64,000 nucleotides of DNA, taken from the NCBI GenBank assembly GCA_039111635.1, contig JBCAQO010000023.1:1-64000 (forward strand). The letters run 5' to 3'. Source of the stretch: Heterobasidion occidentale (taxonomy: Eukaryota; Basidiomycota; Agaricomycetes; Russulales; Bondarzewiaceae). Shown one piece after another: positions 1-13,150 of the stretch. Position 1 is the stretch's first letter, and every line of letters starts with the position of its first letter. The position numbers were made by a program, and so were the translations under genes. The notes beneath the pieces were generated by a model that ran no database searches, had not been told where the DNA came from, and saw only the letters and a program-made list of their open reading frames with translations.

Positions 1-1695
1 TTCAGTGCATAAGTCAGTCGCACAGCACATAAAAGCTCACCTCCTTCAGAACCATTGATCTTTGGGACGTTACTCCTGTGAGTTTGGGTGACTGGGGCGC
101 TCTGAAACGATCGGATGTCGCGTGACATTAGACACAGGGGTTTGTACGTTCCCGTGCGACGTGAGACGCTAGAAGACATGGATAATGATAGAGGTCTTTC
201 TCACCTCAGTCGTCGTGGAACCTAAAGGTGCATCCTGTCGAACAAGAACAATGCCACGCCTTGAAACGGAGCCCATCTTCATATGACGCTGTAAGAGTCT
301 GGGCCTGCAGATTGAAAGCCAGAAAAATGGCAAAAAATGAGTCTTGTCAGATACAAACGCAGATCAGGTCGTAGCTTCTGTCTGAATATGAATGTCCTCG
401 AGGTATGTACAAAGGAAAGGAAGGGCTCCTTGAACATGCATGGGGTGGAGTACAACGAGTGCTTACAAGTCGGAGTCCCAATATGGTCACTGCACCCTCG
501 GCTTCCCCCGGAACTATGACGCCACCAACTCTGCGACTGAACTCCCGAGTCAGAAGACCTGGTTAGCCTTAGACGACTAAATACCGCTGTTACTGGCCTT
601 CGATTAGCTTTGCCGGTAAGCAGCTGAGCCCTCTTGAGATCGCGAAAGGTTCAAAAACTCTCTATGAATACGTGATACCCAAATCCCATTATAGCCGGCA
701 TTTGTTTTGTTCAGATGTTGCGTTGCAATGAGGGCCTGAGTGGGGGCACCTACGTCTGTGACAGGCGGCAATGGTTGATTCGGTGCCCCTGCGATGCAAA
801 ACATATCATTGCATCCACAGACAAATAGGATATATGAAAATACACAGCCATGGTATTTGTAAATCATTCAGTCTCTGGGGACTTATTCTGACTTACTTCG
901 ATCGTCTTCAGTTCTCGCAGAGTTAGTTGTTTATGTTGAATTTCAGAATAGCCCCGCGGCTGAATGGACTCTAATAATAGGGTGAGGTCTGGCCATACGT
1001 CCAGAAGATGTCTCTAGCAGTCGCCATTATATCATTGCATACTTCGTTGTAGATTTCATAGCGCCCCCGACTAGAAATCTAGACATCTCCAAGCATTCCC
1101 ACCACCCTTGGCCCTGCTACGCATGCAGCCCACTTTCAGCTAGTATTCTGGTGGTCTTTCATTCACTAAGAAAATCCTGCTCGGTACCGAGCTGTCTAAC
1201 CGAACTGCATTCTGACCGCGTCGAAGCACAGCTTCTGGGGAAGACCAGTACAAAATGGAGATTGAGCACCACATTTTTCGGTTATCTGTCCTCGAGGATG
1301 GTCGCCGCATACCAGGATTTAAAACTAGAGGTATTTTTGTCCAGGTTCCTGCCAGATGCATATGGTCATGAGACTTCCCCCTGGACGTTGCGGTCTTTTA
1401 GCTGTTTGTTCAACTCGTGCGGGCTTATAGCCATTCGATGGATACGAATCCACAACGCCGTCTTTTATAATGGATCCAATCATATCGCGCACGAGGGCAG
1501 CCAATTGGTCCTATGTCCTGTGGTTTCTGGAAGATAATGTTGCCTTCCTTCTGATAGGCGCCATCGGCCATTCTCGAACTACCCGCACCTGTTCCGTTTG
1601 CTTAACCTGCTCTTAAAACGAGAATAAAAAACGATTCAGGGGTCGGATTGCTCTCTCGGATTGCTCTGCTGCTCAGCACCTCACCATCGTCCACC
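1..1695. other. Intergenic DNA, no gene recognised
   Basis: Short open frames occur on both strands but none shows a recognisable motif, a convincing splice structure or a good start context. The last 100 bases before the ATPase start are the likely 5' leader of that gene. I see no tRNA, no terminal repeats and no clear transposon remnant. Confidence 0.5.
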
Positions 1696-4600
1696 ATGGA
1701 TTCCCACTTTGCCGACATCGAGAAGGTTTCAGAGGGCCCCGCTTCTTCTCTTCACTACGACCTCGAGAACGGGCTCTCAAGCAACGGCCCCGCTCATGTC
1801 GCCTTTCCAGAAGAGTCACCCGTCGTCGACGAAGGGAAGATCAGGCCCAAGGGTCCGGAGATGAGAAGACAGATGACTATCGAGGAGATCCAGCTAGCGG
1901 CTGCAGGGTACGAGCATCTTGATCAAGGAAAGGCAAAGTCAACCGCAAAAGAGCCTCAGCTTGACGAAGCAGACATCCGGGAGCATCTATTGACGCTTCA
2001 GGACGCCGTGGACGATCTAGATACCTCCTTCGACACCAAGGATCCGCCTCAGTCGTATGGTCTCACTGCAGAAGAGGCAGCGGCACGCCTGAAAAGGGAC
2101 GGCCCCAACGCACTCACTCCCCCCAAAAAGAAGTCTGCGTTGCGGAAGGTATGCTTGCCACTATTAGAAGACCCTTCCTCATTGCTCATTCGATCCGATC
2201 CCAGTATTTCGATTGTTTGCGATCGATGTTCAATGTGATCCTAATTATAGCCGGCATTCTTGAATATATCCTTCTCGGTATCGACTACAAGGTAAGCCTT
2301 TGTAGATCCTTCTCGATCAGTCTCTACTCATCACCGGCAACTCAGGCCAATTTTCCAAATACCTATTTGGGTGGCATCTTGATCGGCGCTGCGTTCCTCA
2401 ACGCATTCATCGAGTTTTACCAGCTTCAAAAATCCGAAGCGATATTGGCCTCGTTTCTTGCCCTTATACCCCCATCGTGCAGGGCCGTTCGTGGGGGGAC
2501 GTTGACGTCCATCCCAGCTCAGAACCTTGTCAGAGGAGACATCGTCCTCATAGTAAGCACAATCATCGAGTCCTTTGCTTGCTCAATCTCATCGCGATTT
2601 TCTGCTTCAGCGTGTCGGTGACAAGACGCCTGCAGATCTTTTGCTTTTTGCCGCGACAGACCTGAAGGTGGACAATAGCAGCCTGACTGGAGAGTCGGAG
2701 CCACAAGAGCGAATGCCCAAAATCGATGGATCGTCACACCCCCGAGCAGCCGAGGCAGAGAACTTGGTCTGCGATTTTCCATATCTCACTATAGTCCTCA
2801 GTTCTCTGATCTAACCACAGGTCTTCAATTCCACGCTTGTTGTAAACGGTGAAGGGTGGGGGGGTTAGTGGCCTTCAGATTCAAAATTTCGAAGCCACGC
2901 TGATGATCCTATTCCTCACACAGTCGTCGTTCGTACCGGAGATCGCACCTTCATCGGTTAGATGACCGACTCCCTTCGGTTCTATCTGACTGACATTTGA
3001 ATTGTCTAGGCCAGATTGCTGCGCTCACCGGCGGTGAGACAGGAAACCAGAGCCCGTTGGCGGTGGAGATGTAAAACACCTTCCCTTGTCCTCGCCCGAC
3101 ATTAGCGCCTGACTCTCCTTGTTCAGTGCCAGTTTCGTCATGATGGTGTCCACGATCGCCATTATATTCGCGGTCGTCTTCTTCATCGTCGGCATCACCA
3201 CAGCCTACAAGGGCAAGGGAGCTCAAACCGTGACCTTCGCTGTGTCTATTCTGGTCGCTTTGTACCTGAGGGGCTCCCCTCCGTGGTCACTCTGCTGTAA
3301 TGTCTCCTCCCTTTCACGTTGCTTATTGACTGACATATATCTCAGACTATCTATCGCTGCGAAGAGGATGGCTGCACAAAACGTGCTCGTGAAGGACCTA
3401 CAGGGTGTGGAAACGCTGGGTGAGTCTGGCAAAGTTTGTATATGGTATAGTCTTTGACTAGCTCGTTCCCGAGACAGGATCCGTGAGTTTCAGGCATAAT
3501 AGATCCAAAGTGTTCTACTAATCTCCTCCATAGTTGACGCTCCTGGCAACGGACAAAACTGGCACGCTTACAAGGAACCAGATGACAGTACGTGCTCAGT
3601 CTAGCTCTATCGCATTTCATTGTCAAGGAATTGGCTTATCCAGGTTACGAATCTATGGAACGGTGACAAAATGTTCTCGGCATTCCAAGTAAGCTTGAAT
3701 CCTCCTCTCTCGCACACCATAATTGATATATCACGTGTAGTCTGACAATGACGAACAAGACACGCCCAACTTTGCTCTCGATGCCCCCGGCATGAACGAT
3801 ATGGTTTCCATCGCAGCCTTGAACTCTCGCATCAACTTCGACAGGACTGATGTGCCATTCGCGAATCGCGAAGTCATGGGAGATGCTACGGAAACAGGCC
3901 TCGCTCGTTTCGCTGGACGTTATCTTCCCGACTACGATGCGTACCTAAAGAGCCATCGCAAGACCTTCGAAGTTCCTTTTAATTCTACGAATAAATGGGC
4001 GCTTGTAATTGTGAGGAAGTTTCCTCATGATCGCGGATCTAATATCCACTCATCTTCTTGATAGGTCAATAAGCCTCATGACGTCGGTGATCTCACTCTG
4101 TACATCAAAGGAGCACCCGAACGTGTCCTGGGGAAGTGTTCAACATACTTGAAGCAAGGGCAGATTCTCCCCATCGATGATGCCTTCTCACAGAATTATG
4201 AGGCAGCATACAATGTGAGTTATGCAGCAGCTTACTTGACCCAATTTGATCTGATTTCTTGATCTTTCAAGTATATGGCGTCCAGAGGTCACCGTGTCAT
4301 TGGTTGTGCTCAAGCTCTTTTGCCACGCGACAAGTACCCTGTCGACTATGTCTTCTCGAAGAATGAAGTGAACTACCCGACATCTGATTACTGCTTTACG
4401 GGACTCGTCTCCCTTGAAGACCCACCGAAGCATGGCGTCAGAGAGGCTATTGGAACTCTTCGACTCGCGGGAATCAAGGTCATGATGGTTACAGGTCTGT
4501 ATATATATCATATTTCCGAGCACCACTTCTCAAGTCCATCATCACGCAGGCGATCATCCGAAGACGGCAGAGGCAATTGCACGCAAAATCAATCTAATTC

Positions 4601-6910
4601 TCGGAGATACAAAAGAGACTCTCAGCGCGAAGACGGGACGTCCGATCGAACAAATCTACGATGATGAAGTTGAGACTGTCGTCGCACACGGAGATGACAT
4701 CGACAAGCTGGAAGGATGGCAATGGGACTTGAGTGAGTAACAGATTTCAGCTGTGTTTGACTAGTTGTCGACGCATCATGCAGTTTTCAGCAAGCAAGAA
4801 ATTGTGTTTGCGCGGACCTCGCCGCAACATAAGTTAGAGATCGGTGCGTGATAAGTTGGAATCAAAGAGAACGGGATAATGAGAGCTCGCGTTTTCTTGC
4901 TATTGTAGTCAAACATGCACAAGCCTTAGGACATATCGTTGGAGTGTACGTTCTTTGTTTCTCTGAGACATGGTTGTCGTTGACCAGCCTTCAAGTACTG
5001 GAGATGGTGTCAACGATTCTCCTGCTCTGAAGAAGGTCTGTTGCATATTTCTAAATTCTCACTTAGTTGTTCATTATCGGATTCCAGGCTGATCTTGGCA
5101 TTGCAATGAATATTTCCGGGTCCGATGTCTCAAAGGAGGCAGCAAACATGATTCTTCTCGGTGACTTCCTACGCTTTGATCCCACGACCTCTCAAATCTA
5201 ACATGATATTGACTATAGACGATAATTTTGCCTCGACTGTCAGTAAGTAAACTGAGGATCATTTATTCCCTGTTCGGGGCTTGACATGGCAATATCAGAG
5301 GGTGTGCAAGAAGGGCGTCAAATATTTGTCAACTTAAAACGCTCCATTCAGTGAGTTCTTCTATCACTTGGTTGGGTGGATTCAGAGGTATGTTATATCA
5401 GAACGCTGATGGACCATTCGACAGGTATACCATCTCGCACAGTACACCTGAAGTCGTGCCTCAACTTCTATGTAAGCTCTTCAGACCTTTCCTCAAAGAA
5501 GTGGGTGTCTGAATATGCTGCAATAGATGTCGTTGTTCCCATTCCATTGCCTTTATCAGCCATTCTCATTCTAGTTATTGGTATGCAGCTTCGAAAAAAT
5601 CATAAAGTGGAGGTTAATAAGCGTTCTGATAGATCTTGGATTCGAGTTGTTTGTTGCGGTAGGTTTGGCAACTCGAGATCTTTGGGTATTCCCCTAATAA
5701 GCTTTCTTCTGCCTCAGCTCTCTTTCGCATGGGATAAGTCTGAGTCGAAGGACGGCCTGATGCGTCTGAGCCCAAGAAAGCCAGGTCCGTACGCGTGGTT
5801 TTGTGACAAACAATCATGATCTGATCCTTCATTTGCTTCAGTGAACGAGGCCTCAATCATGTCTTTGAAACGCAGGGCTCTCAAACGGAGCAAAACGCTT
5901 ATCCGTGACTCGGAAACTCAGCAAATCATTCCGCCAAGCCGCATAAGTGTTATATCTCAAAAAATGAAAGCGCCATTCACACGCGACTTCTGGGAGGAGA
6001 GACTTGAACAGACTGGCGGCGAGACTCTCGTCGACGGCAAGTTGCTGAGCTACGCATACCTTGAGGCGGGGATGATCGAAATGCTCGGATCGTGAGTCTT
6101 GTAATGTATCTGTTCTGTATATCAACTAACATTTGTCGTCTTACGTTGAAATTGGGTAGTTTGGTCGCATACTTTGTTGTATTCTTCAAGAATGGCTTCT
6201 CTCCGAGCGACCTGAGGACAGCTCAACAGGCGGGAGGTGAATTCTATCAGCTCAACGTCCCCATTTATCGCTGACACGATTGGCCTTCGCAGTGTATTTC
6301 ACAAAATCTAGCCCCGATTTTGTAAATCACAGTGGGAGAATCTTGTCAAGTTCACAGCAGGTACAAGCCCTAGGTGAAGCCCAATCAATAGGTGATACTT
6401 TCCCTGCATAATGCCTGCCTTATGAACTCAACTATGCTCTTTTCAGTATACCTCTCGATCTTCATTATGCAGTGCTTTAACGTAAATCCATCATCTACTC
6501 GTCTAGTGTCCATGCATTCGTTTATGAACCGCATTTCCTCTAGGTATTTGCTGTCAAGGCCAAATTCTCTCTGCCTTTTGGAAACTGGAACAAATACAAC
6601 TTCTTCGGCATCTTTGCAGGCGCCTGTCTGGGTATGTTCATCGTCTACACACCTCCCCTGCATGTGGTCTTCGGAGGCTCGTTCCACTTGTCGCCATTGT
6701 ACTGGTTAATACCGGTTGCATTTGGGTGCCTACTGCTGGCGTGGGCCAGCGTGCGGGTGTTGATTTTGAGGAAGTCGATCGAGCAGGCTAGGGTGAAGGA
6801 TATCAAGGGCTTGATGATGTGTACGTCCCTGTTCAGTCATTCGCGACAAGTGATTCATCGTTCCTTTAGTCCCGACAATGCGGACAATGAGCATTCGCTC
6901 TAAGCATTGA
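1696..6910 (+). CDS. Type IIC P-type cation ATPase (Na+/K+-ATPase alpha-like), multi-intron
   Basis: This predicted membrane pump couples ATP hydrolysis to monovalent cation transport. The start ATG sits in a strong context (CCACCATGG). More than 20 short introns can be removed to give, in order: a cytosolic N-tail; RDGPNALTPP, typical of IIC pumps; the actuator motif LTGESEPQ; the phosphorylation site DKTGTLT; the nucleotide-domain motif KGAPERVL; TGDHPKT; and the hinge VTGDGVNDSPALKKAD, followed by the M5-M10 membrane segments. The closest match by motif is the animal Na,K/H,K-ATPase alpha group, but no beta subunit is visible here. Two oddities are seen: a 5-nt microexon (3478-3482), and a 1-nt frame break at 3260-3262 inside the M4 PEGLP motif. 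The C-terminus after the last intron is short and basic, ending in a TGA at 6908-6910. The family call is firm; ion specificity is unknown. Confidence 0.9.
3478..3482 (+). other. 5-nt microexon of the P-type ATPase
   Basis: The five bases GATCC are flanked by a 58-bp intron (3420-3477) and a 51-bp intron (3483-3533). Both introns have GTGAGT donors, AG acceptors and branch-like CTA motifs. Including the five bases keeps the frame and gives ETLGSLTLLATDKTG, as expected in the family; skipping them breaks the frame just before the catalytic Asp. Confidence 0.75.
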
Positions 6911-7153
6911 TTTGGAAGCGTCGGAAGATAGAAGGAACGGATGATAAAGAACTTGTACTGGGTTTTCCCGGTCCGAATTACAAGGCCTCTCTGTTTGTAT
7001 CAGTGACACCTGTTGACAACGAAGATACCATTTTCTCTCTTTTGTCTGTCAATTGATTGCCAAGAAGATCAATGTAACGCAGACGCACGCCTTCGAGCAA
7101 GCTTTTGCAATCATGACATCATTGCAAACAGTGAATCAAATAGTCCTTCTAAA
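6911..7153. other. Short convergent 3' region between ATPase and MCP1
   Basis: These 243 bases separate the ends of two convergent genes and presumably hold both 3' untranslated regions. No feature is distinct enough to name. Confidence 0.5.
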
Positions 7154-7986
7154 TCAAATTCTGAAGATGATAGACTGAGTGAACGAAGCATGGATTCGCT
7201 CAAACATCGACGCGAACAACAATAATGGCTCCTGCGATATGGCGAACAGTCCTGAAAGTACGGGGAAAGCGCAGGCAGCAGCAATAACACGCCTAGTTGT
7301 TGTGCTGAAGCTTCTCCACTTTTCTATAGCATGAGGTGCCCACGTATTCCACATCACATGCATTCCCTCGCCCATGTGGAGAGCTACACCGAGCGCAAGT
7401 CCGCTATAGAGAACCGAGGAGCGAAAGGGCCAGGCACTGAGCCCTGCTTTCACAAACTCGTAGTCTAGCTCTGCAGGTCCGAGGGAGCTGATTGGAGGCA
7501 GCGGAGAGGCTGGGGCCAGGCGGTGTGTGAGAAAGTGAATCGGAAGAAATAGAAGGATCGCGTAACCCGTGATTGTTAGAAGGCTCGAAGGAGGGCGGGG
7601 CGAATGCGGGGACAGAATGCGCTTGAGAGTTGCTGTGAGGGGATGAAGTGTGAGAGGGAGAAGAACAAGGTAGGCTTCGCCGAAAGCGGTTTGGTAATAT
7701 TCTCGCCCGAGGAGCTGTGAGTATCCCAAAATGATGGATGATCAGATGCTCGGAAGAATCAAAGGCAAATTTTCGGTGGAAGACTGCGTACCATTACTTG
7801 AGAGGACAGCGATGAGCCTCCGACATTTGCGAGGACTGGAGCTGAAAGATGAATCAAAAGAAAGATAGATATAAACGGCGTCGATCCCTGTGAGACGTTG
7901 GTCAAGTGTGACAGAAGCGTTCCACGAAGCGTTCTCTTTGGTCGAGGAGGATCAGGCTGAGTATGTGGTTTCGCAGAAGAGTCCAT
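7154..7986 (-). CDS. MCP1-like mitochondrial membrane protein
   Basis: The protein has about 251 residues in two exons (7792-7986 and 7154-7714), with one intron starting GTACGC and ending CACAG. It has several hydrophobic segments and two similar halves with the family pattern, for example LIHLSAPVLANVGG then LLGREYYQTAFGE in the first half and LHMGEGMHVMWNTW in the second. This matches the fungal Mcp1 (Mdm10-complementing protein 1) family. In yeast, Mcp1 is a mitochondrial outer-membrane protein that partners Vps13 at organelle contacts and buffers loss of ERMES. The start is the first ATG of the open exon. Function here is inferred from the family. Confidence 0.75.
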
Positions 7987-8942
7987 CTCCTTCTCTAAGC
8001 AGGTGAAGACCGCCGGTCAGATTCTCCTGGCGCCGAATTATAGATATAAAAATCCTTCACCTGTAGGGAATCGCATGAATATTCTAGCTTGAACTTGATT
8101 TCTAAACTTTAGAAAGAGACGCACCTCAAGCTTGCATTACAGAATGGAGAAGCACGGTGCTGGAGCGAGACCCGCCGGGGACGTAAGCGCCATAGTTCGG
8201 CTAAACCCGGGCCTGCTTCGCCACGACTGCACCTCTGCAGCTCTCTGCAGCCATGAACAGCGTTTGCCTTCCCGTTGTTCTACCTTCGAAGTCCAGAATG
8301 CGCTCTATATGGCCACACCTCTTTAAACGAACTCAGGGATACTCAAACGACTGATGCATGTCTTACGAAGCCGATCACTTCGCTTTCTTCACTCTCAGTT
8401 CTGTGGCCGAAAGCGGAATACACCCTTGTATGCTGCCTTACTTATCACGCCGCCTTTCCTGCTCTATAGCTGGTCTAGAGAATGAAACCATAACGGTGAT
8501 AGTCCGATGGCACTTCAGCTTCAGCTTCAGCGCTTCAGCTTCAGTTTTTCATAGAGCTGACGTAGATCGCTTTCGCGAAGGCAAGCCTCGGCCTGATCAC
8601 TGCCTGATCACTGCAATGGAGCTTGCTTAGCGCGTTCGCCTCGACCGTCCACGATGCGATGAGAGAGCTTCTCTGACGCAAATGTGCTCGTGCGTCAGAC
8701 AGTCTTTTAAATAGCCCCACCTTCCATATGATCCGAACGCTGTTCACGGTCAGTTGATCCGCCTTCTTGATGACTTTGCCTCAATCTGCTGCCTAGGCGC
8801 CTCCTGCAGGCAATGAAGCGGGGCACTTACTCCGGTCATCGCCTGTCAAGTCCTCGGTCATGGGTTGCTTCGTGCGCATGCTGGACGACACTTTCGGCGG
8901 TCTTCTGTGAAACGTCGGGGTACATTGACCGTTCATAAGCTC
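7987..8942. other. Intergenic DNA between MCP1 and cerato-platanin
   Basis: This is a divergent intergenic region. It contains an AT-rich TATATC-like stretch near 8042-8052, placed to serve the MCP1 gene on the minus strand, and a short imperfect CTTCAG repeat at 8516-8552. Nothing else could be supported. Confidence 0.45.
8516..8552. repeat. CTTCAG-type short tandem repeat
   Basis: The hexamer CTTCAG is repeated with small interruptions. It is a simple sequence repeat in an intergenic region. Confidence 0.7.
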
Positions 8943-8948
8943 TATAAA
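8943..8948 (+). promoter_or_regulatory. TATA box of the cerato-platanin gene
   Basis: A perfect TATAAA lies 117 bases upstream of the ATG, a usual distance for a strongly expressed fungal secreted-protein gene. Confidence 0.55.
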
Positions 8949-9064
8949 TGCCTCCTTTGCTGGCTGGGATCCTCAGTGTGCTCGCATCAACCGGCCTGTG
9001 CTCTCATCTTTGTCGTCGTCCTATCTCTTTACGTCTATCTACGACAACCCCTCGTCCATCGACA

Positions 9065-9481
9065 ATGAAGTTCACATTCGCCCTCGCATCCCTCGCCGTT
9101 CTCGCATCTACAGCGTTCGCCACTGACGTGCGCTACGACGAGACTTATGACAACGCCAACGAACCCCTCGCGAACGTCGCCTGCTCCGATGGCACGAACG
9201 GCCTCATCACCAAGGGCTACAGCACCCTCGGCTCTTTGCCGTCTTTCCCGAACGTCGCTGCTGTCCAGGCAATTGCCGGCTGGAACTCGCCTAGCTGCGG
9301 GACTTGCTGGCAGGTTACATACAACGGCCGTAGCGTCCTTGTCACGGGGGTGGATCATGCCGGCGACGGAGTTAACATGTCGTTGGAGGCGATGAACACC
9401 TTAACGAACAATCAGGGTGTGGCGTTGGGTACCGTGTCGGCGACAGTAACGCAAGTTGCGGCGTCCCAGTGTGGATTGTAG
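9065..9481 (+). CDS. Cerato-platanin family secreted protein
   Basis: This 138-residue protein is encoded by a single exon. It starts with a typical signal peptide (MKFTFALASLAVLAS, cleavage likely after AFA). The mature part carries the family hallmarks: VRYDETYDN, the cysteines in ACSDGTNGLI and SCGTCWQVTY, the VDHAGDGVNMS segment, and a final cysteine near the C-terminus, giving the usual four cysteines for two disulfides. Cerato-platanins are small secreted double-psi beta-barrel proteins that bind chitin oligomers and act at the cell wall; some elicit plant defence. The alternative upstream in-frame codons would bury the signal peptide and were not used. Lack of introns is mildly unusual among its neighbours. 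Confidence 0.95.
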   Translation: MKFTFALASLAVLASTAFATDVRYDETYDNANEPLANVACSDGTNGLITKGYSTLGSLPSFPNVAAVQAIAGWNSPSCGTCWQVTYNGRSVLVTGVDHAGDGVNMSLEAMNTLTNNQGVALGTVSATVTQVAASQCGL

Positions 9482-12400
9482 GGTGGGTTTAGTCCACTCA
9501 CAGCTCGCCGTCTGAATCTTTCCTGACTTTCTTCAACCTGACTTAGGATCATGCGCCATGAAAACCAGGAGAATTCTTACGCTTTACGCCTTGGACTTTG
9601 GACTTTGGACGTGTCATTGGACTTTCGGGTTTTTTGTTATGGACGCTTTGCTTTCAGCTTTCCCTTTGTGCAGTGTTTCCGCGCTGTGATATTGCTTTTC
9701 GTCTAGTGAATGGACTGCTTTGTGTATTCTTTCCTTCGTGTGCCAAGAGAGCCCGACTCGCAGCGGAAATCGACAGCAATGGACATTAGGAGTAGTTAGG
9801 AGCTGGCTCCTAGTCGATCTTCCGTCGACGATCTTGGCCCCGTGTCGGGCGTCCGAGTCGGAATGTAGGTACTGTGGGATGAACTTCACCCTCCTCATTG
9901 AATCTCTTCCGCGTTCTAACGCAGGAATTGATCGAGGAGGAATGCTTCGGGCTTCGGGCTTCAAGGATTTTTTTGCTGATTTTCCCGTGTTTTTTCGTGT
10001 TACGTCACTGCGCACGTGATGGCCGTGAGCTTTTTCCTGGCAATTTCCTATGGCCTCATTGTGGCCGATGCGCGGGCCTCCGCCAGAACTATATCGTACA
10101 GGAATGTATCGCTATGGCCTCGCCTTGAACTTCATGACGCGACCTAATCGTGGTGCTCTCAGCAACCAATGAAGTTGCTATTCTCGACCTTTCGCAAACC
10201 ACGTTATCCTTGATTCCTTGATCATCTATCGACTGAAGACTCGATACTAAACCAAATCTCAGACACGCATTGCTGTGGACTCGTATCGCCACTGAGAAGA
10301 TCCTGCCCATCTTCCGTGCTTGTGTACCAAGACATCTAGAGATCTAGCTCGGATCTCCTCAGGTGGTCAGCTTCCATCTTCATCGATATTCATCCAACAC
10401 ATATCGCCCGAAACAGCATGGACAGGTAACTTGTATCTCGAGCTGCGCTTGACAGATCTAATACCCGCTACGCGTCAGAACCGACAGATATCACTCGAGT
10501 GCTCTCAAGCAGTCTCAAGCTGGATGTTCTACGTGCGGGTGCAATACTTTCGCCAACCATATGCGCCTGACCGGGCTCACCCTGTGTTCGGGACTGCGGA
10601 GCTGGTGTAAGAGGTACGCACGAGGACGCACGAGGACAGCAAGCATGATCCCACGGAGTGCCGGATTTCCTCCGGCGAATATGGTCACTTATTCTCGTAC
10701 CGGAGCATCCTTGAGCAGTCTCTGTCGTGCCTCTTTGCGCCGGCTAACCTTTGGACTTTATTCCTCATGCTCACAACTACTTAGATACTTGGGTGCCGCG
10801 TGTTCGGGCGCCTTCTGCTACCTCTCATAATCTCCCGCCATTTGCTGGGATTCCATGAATCTCATTGGCCTAGGCTCTGTTGAGCAGGAAGCCTCTAATG
10901 AGCTTTTGTGAGCCCTTATTCTATTACCGCCTTCTTACGCAAGCTGAACTCAATGGATCTGACCCTATCTGACCTTGATTACTTATTGACCGGTTTTTCG
11001 TATTCAACGTTTCGGATGGCACCTCGATATACTATTTCATATCTCAGCGCTTCGTTGATTCCAAGTTGCACCCCTTTCTTGGCTTACGGTTCGGCTCTCT
11101 TCGGATTAGACATGCCACTGCGGTTGGTGCGTGCGCCAACGAGTCTTACTACTGCATTCCATGTGACGAACGATGGCCGAGGCCGAGGCCGATCCACTGT
11201 CTAATTCATTGCTACTTCACTGTTCGTATTCATTGCGTCTCATACAGAACCGTGGCTTTCGTTGAATCCAGCTTTGAGGATAGATGTTCATACATACCAT
11301 CGACTTCAAGCCTCAGCTGAGCGCTCAACGTTCAAACCCCAGTGCAGATCTATGTAAGTTATCATCGTAGGGACTCTTGAACCTAATACTCGCTCAGGGC
11401 CCGGCTCAGGGCTTCACTCGGGGCTTACTAAGTTACCCCGGACAGTTTCTAGGCGGTCCCGCCGGCAGACGGCTTCCTAGGCAAAGCCGCGGTTTCCGAG
11501 AGAAGCCCACCCGCATCTTTGGGTGGAACACTGATATGGTAGGTGTGAGCCTCGTGGTCGACCGCAGCCGTCGACCTATCCCTTCTTCCCCTCTTTTCTG
11601 CCCTTTTCCTTTTTCTTTTTTTTTTTTCTTCTGTCTCCCCCTCTCCATGCTTCTCCATTACGACAGCCCACCAGATTTGCAGGTCGCACGATTTATTATC
11701 ATTTGTTATCCTCGTCGAGGCGAGGGCATCTTGAAGACTTCTCAGCAGATCGTGCCTTGGTACTGACTTGATGCTAGCGCTGATAACTAGCAAACCATAG
11801 AAAACAATTGAGAAAATCACCTGCTCATATCCAGTGATGTTGGGCGAGCAAGCAAAGGTACAAGCTCGCAAACAAATTCTGTCCTATCCCGAACAAGCGC
11901 AGGATATTTTTCGCAACGCTGCGTGGTAGCTGCGATATGGTGCCTTCATTGTTCACCTTCTAGATTGTGGAAAGAATTCCAGTGTCTGTCGCGTGCACGG
12001 CATTCAATCCAGACGGACTTCTAATAATTCTCCGCTGTTGGCTGGGATACTGTTTAATCCAGGGTTCTAGCCTCTCGACGCTGTCCACTAGGTTCTGAGA
12101 CCTTGCAGGTGATTGATCTTTATGCCCCATTTTTCTATATTTTTCCCGGATATCGTATCAGGCCATGATGGCGCAGGGTCTGAGCGAGATATCAAAGGAT
12201 ACAAAGGCCACAGCATTTACAAGAGTTGTACACTGAGGGCTTGACATGACCTACCTAGGGCGGGTAAGTACAGACATGGATTCCAGGAACAGCGGATGCG
12301 GGCCCGATCCAGCATCCTGAGCTACCGACAGAGGCGATTAGGTTTGTGCACATAAGCGTGCGTTCATTCGCCGCCCTATGACGAATGCCTGGTACATGTT

Positions 12401-13086
12401 TGCACCGCAGGACATGCTTGCGGAACCCCTAAATCACAAGAAGCGGTATGGGCCACATGAGATAAATCCTAACGAAAAATCCTGAATCATGGTTCTGCAT
12501 CCAGTATATGATACCGTGGTGACCTCTGGCGAACCGCGTCGGCTAGCCAGGAATCAATTGGGCGCTGCCCAATGATCCATGGCCACCCTAAATTCTTGCA
12601 GTGTATGATGGTAGAGCCCCGTGTCTGGAGGACGTCGAGGAGCAGGGGGCCAAGGGCAGCTTACGCTCAAAATCCGAGGAGTGCGGCGTCGATCACGAAA
12701 CCGCCCCAGCCATGTTGACGGAACCTTTTCTCCTAAAAAGCAGTAGCATACCCGATCAAGCACAGATCCCGAGGCACTGGTGTGAATGTTCTAACTACAA
12801 TAACCCACTCCGTCGTTGAATGGACACGGTTCATAGCTCAGTCGAAAAATCGAATACTAATGGCAAGCTGCTGTAAACGGGGCGTTGAATAGGAGGTAGT
12901 AAGGGGCAGGCCAATGAGCAACTTACTAGGAGAGGGTAGAGGGCGATCATCATGATCGAGTGGCCACGAGATGTGGTACGCCGGCGGATCTCGATGTTAG
13001 TTGCCGGACACAATGGAGCGGAGGGCGAAACAAGATATGGGCAAAAATCAAATCGCTCACTGGGCGAAATCCAGATTGAACACCGC
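9482..13086. other. Long intergenic stretch, no gene supported
   Basis: These 3.6 kb contain only short unconnected open frames without recognisable motifs, plus an oligo-pyrimidine tract near 11600-11645. No terminal repeats, reverse-transcriptase motifs or tRNA-like folds were seen. It may be decayed repeat DNA, but I cannot show this. Confidence 0.4.
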
Positions 13087-13093
13087 TATTTAA
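13087..13093 (+). promoter_or_regulatory. TATA-like element of the HMG-box gene
   Basis: The sequence TATTTAA lies about 60 bases upstream of the start codon, so it is a plausible but weak TATA element. Confidence 0.3.
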
Positions 13094-13150
13094 CAGTCCC
13101 GCCTGCCCTCTCTCCTCACACCTTTCCGCTGATCCGTACCACCGATAGTC

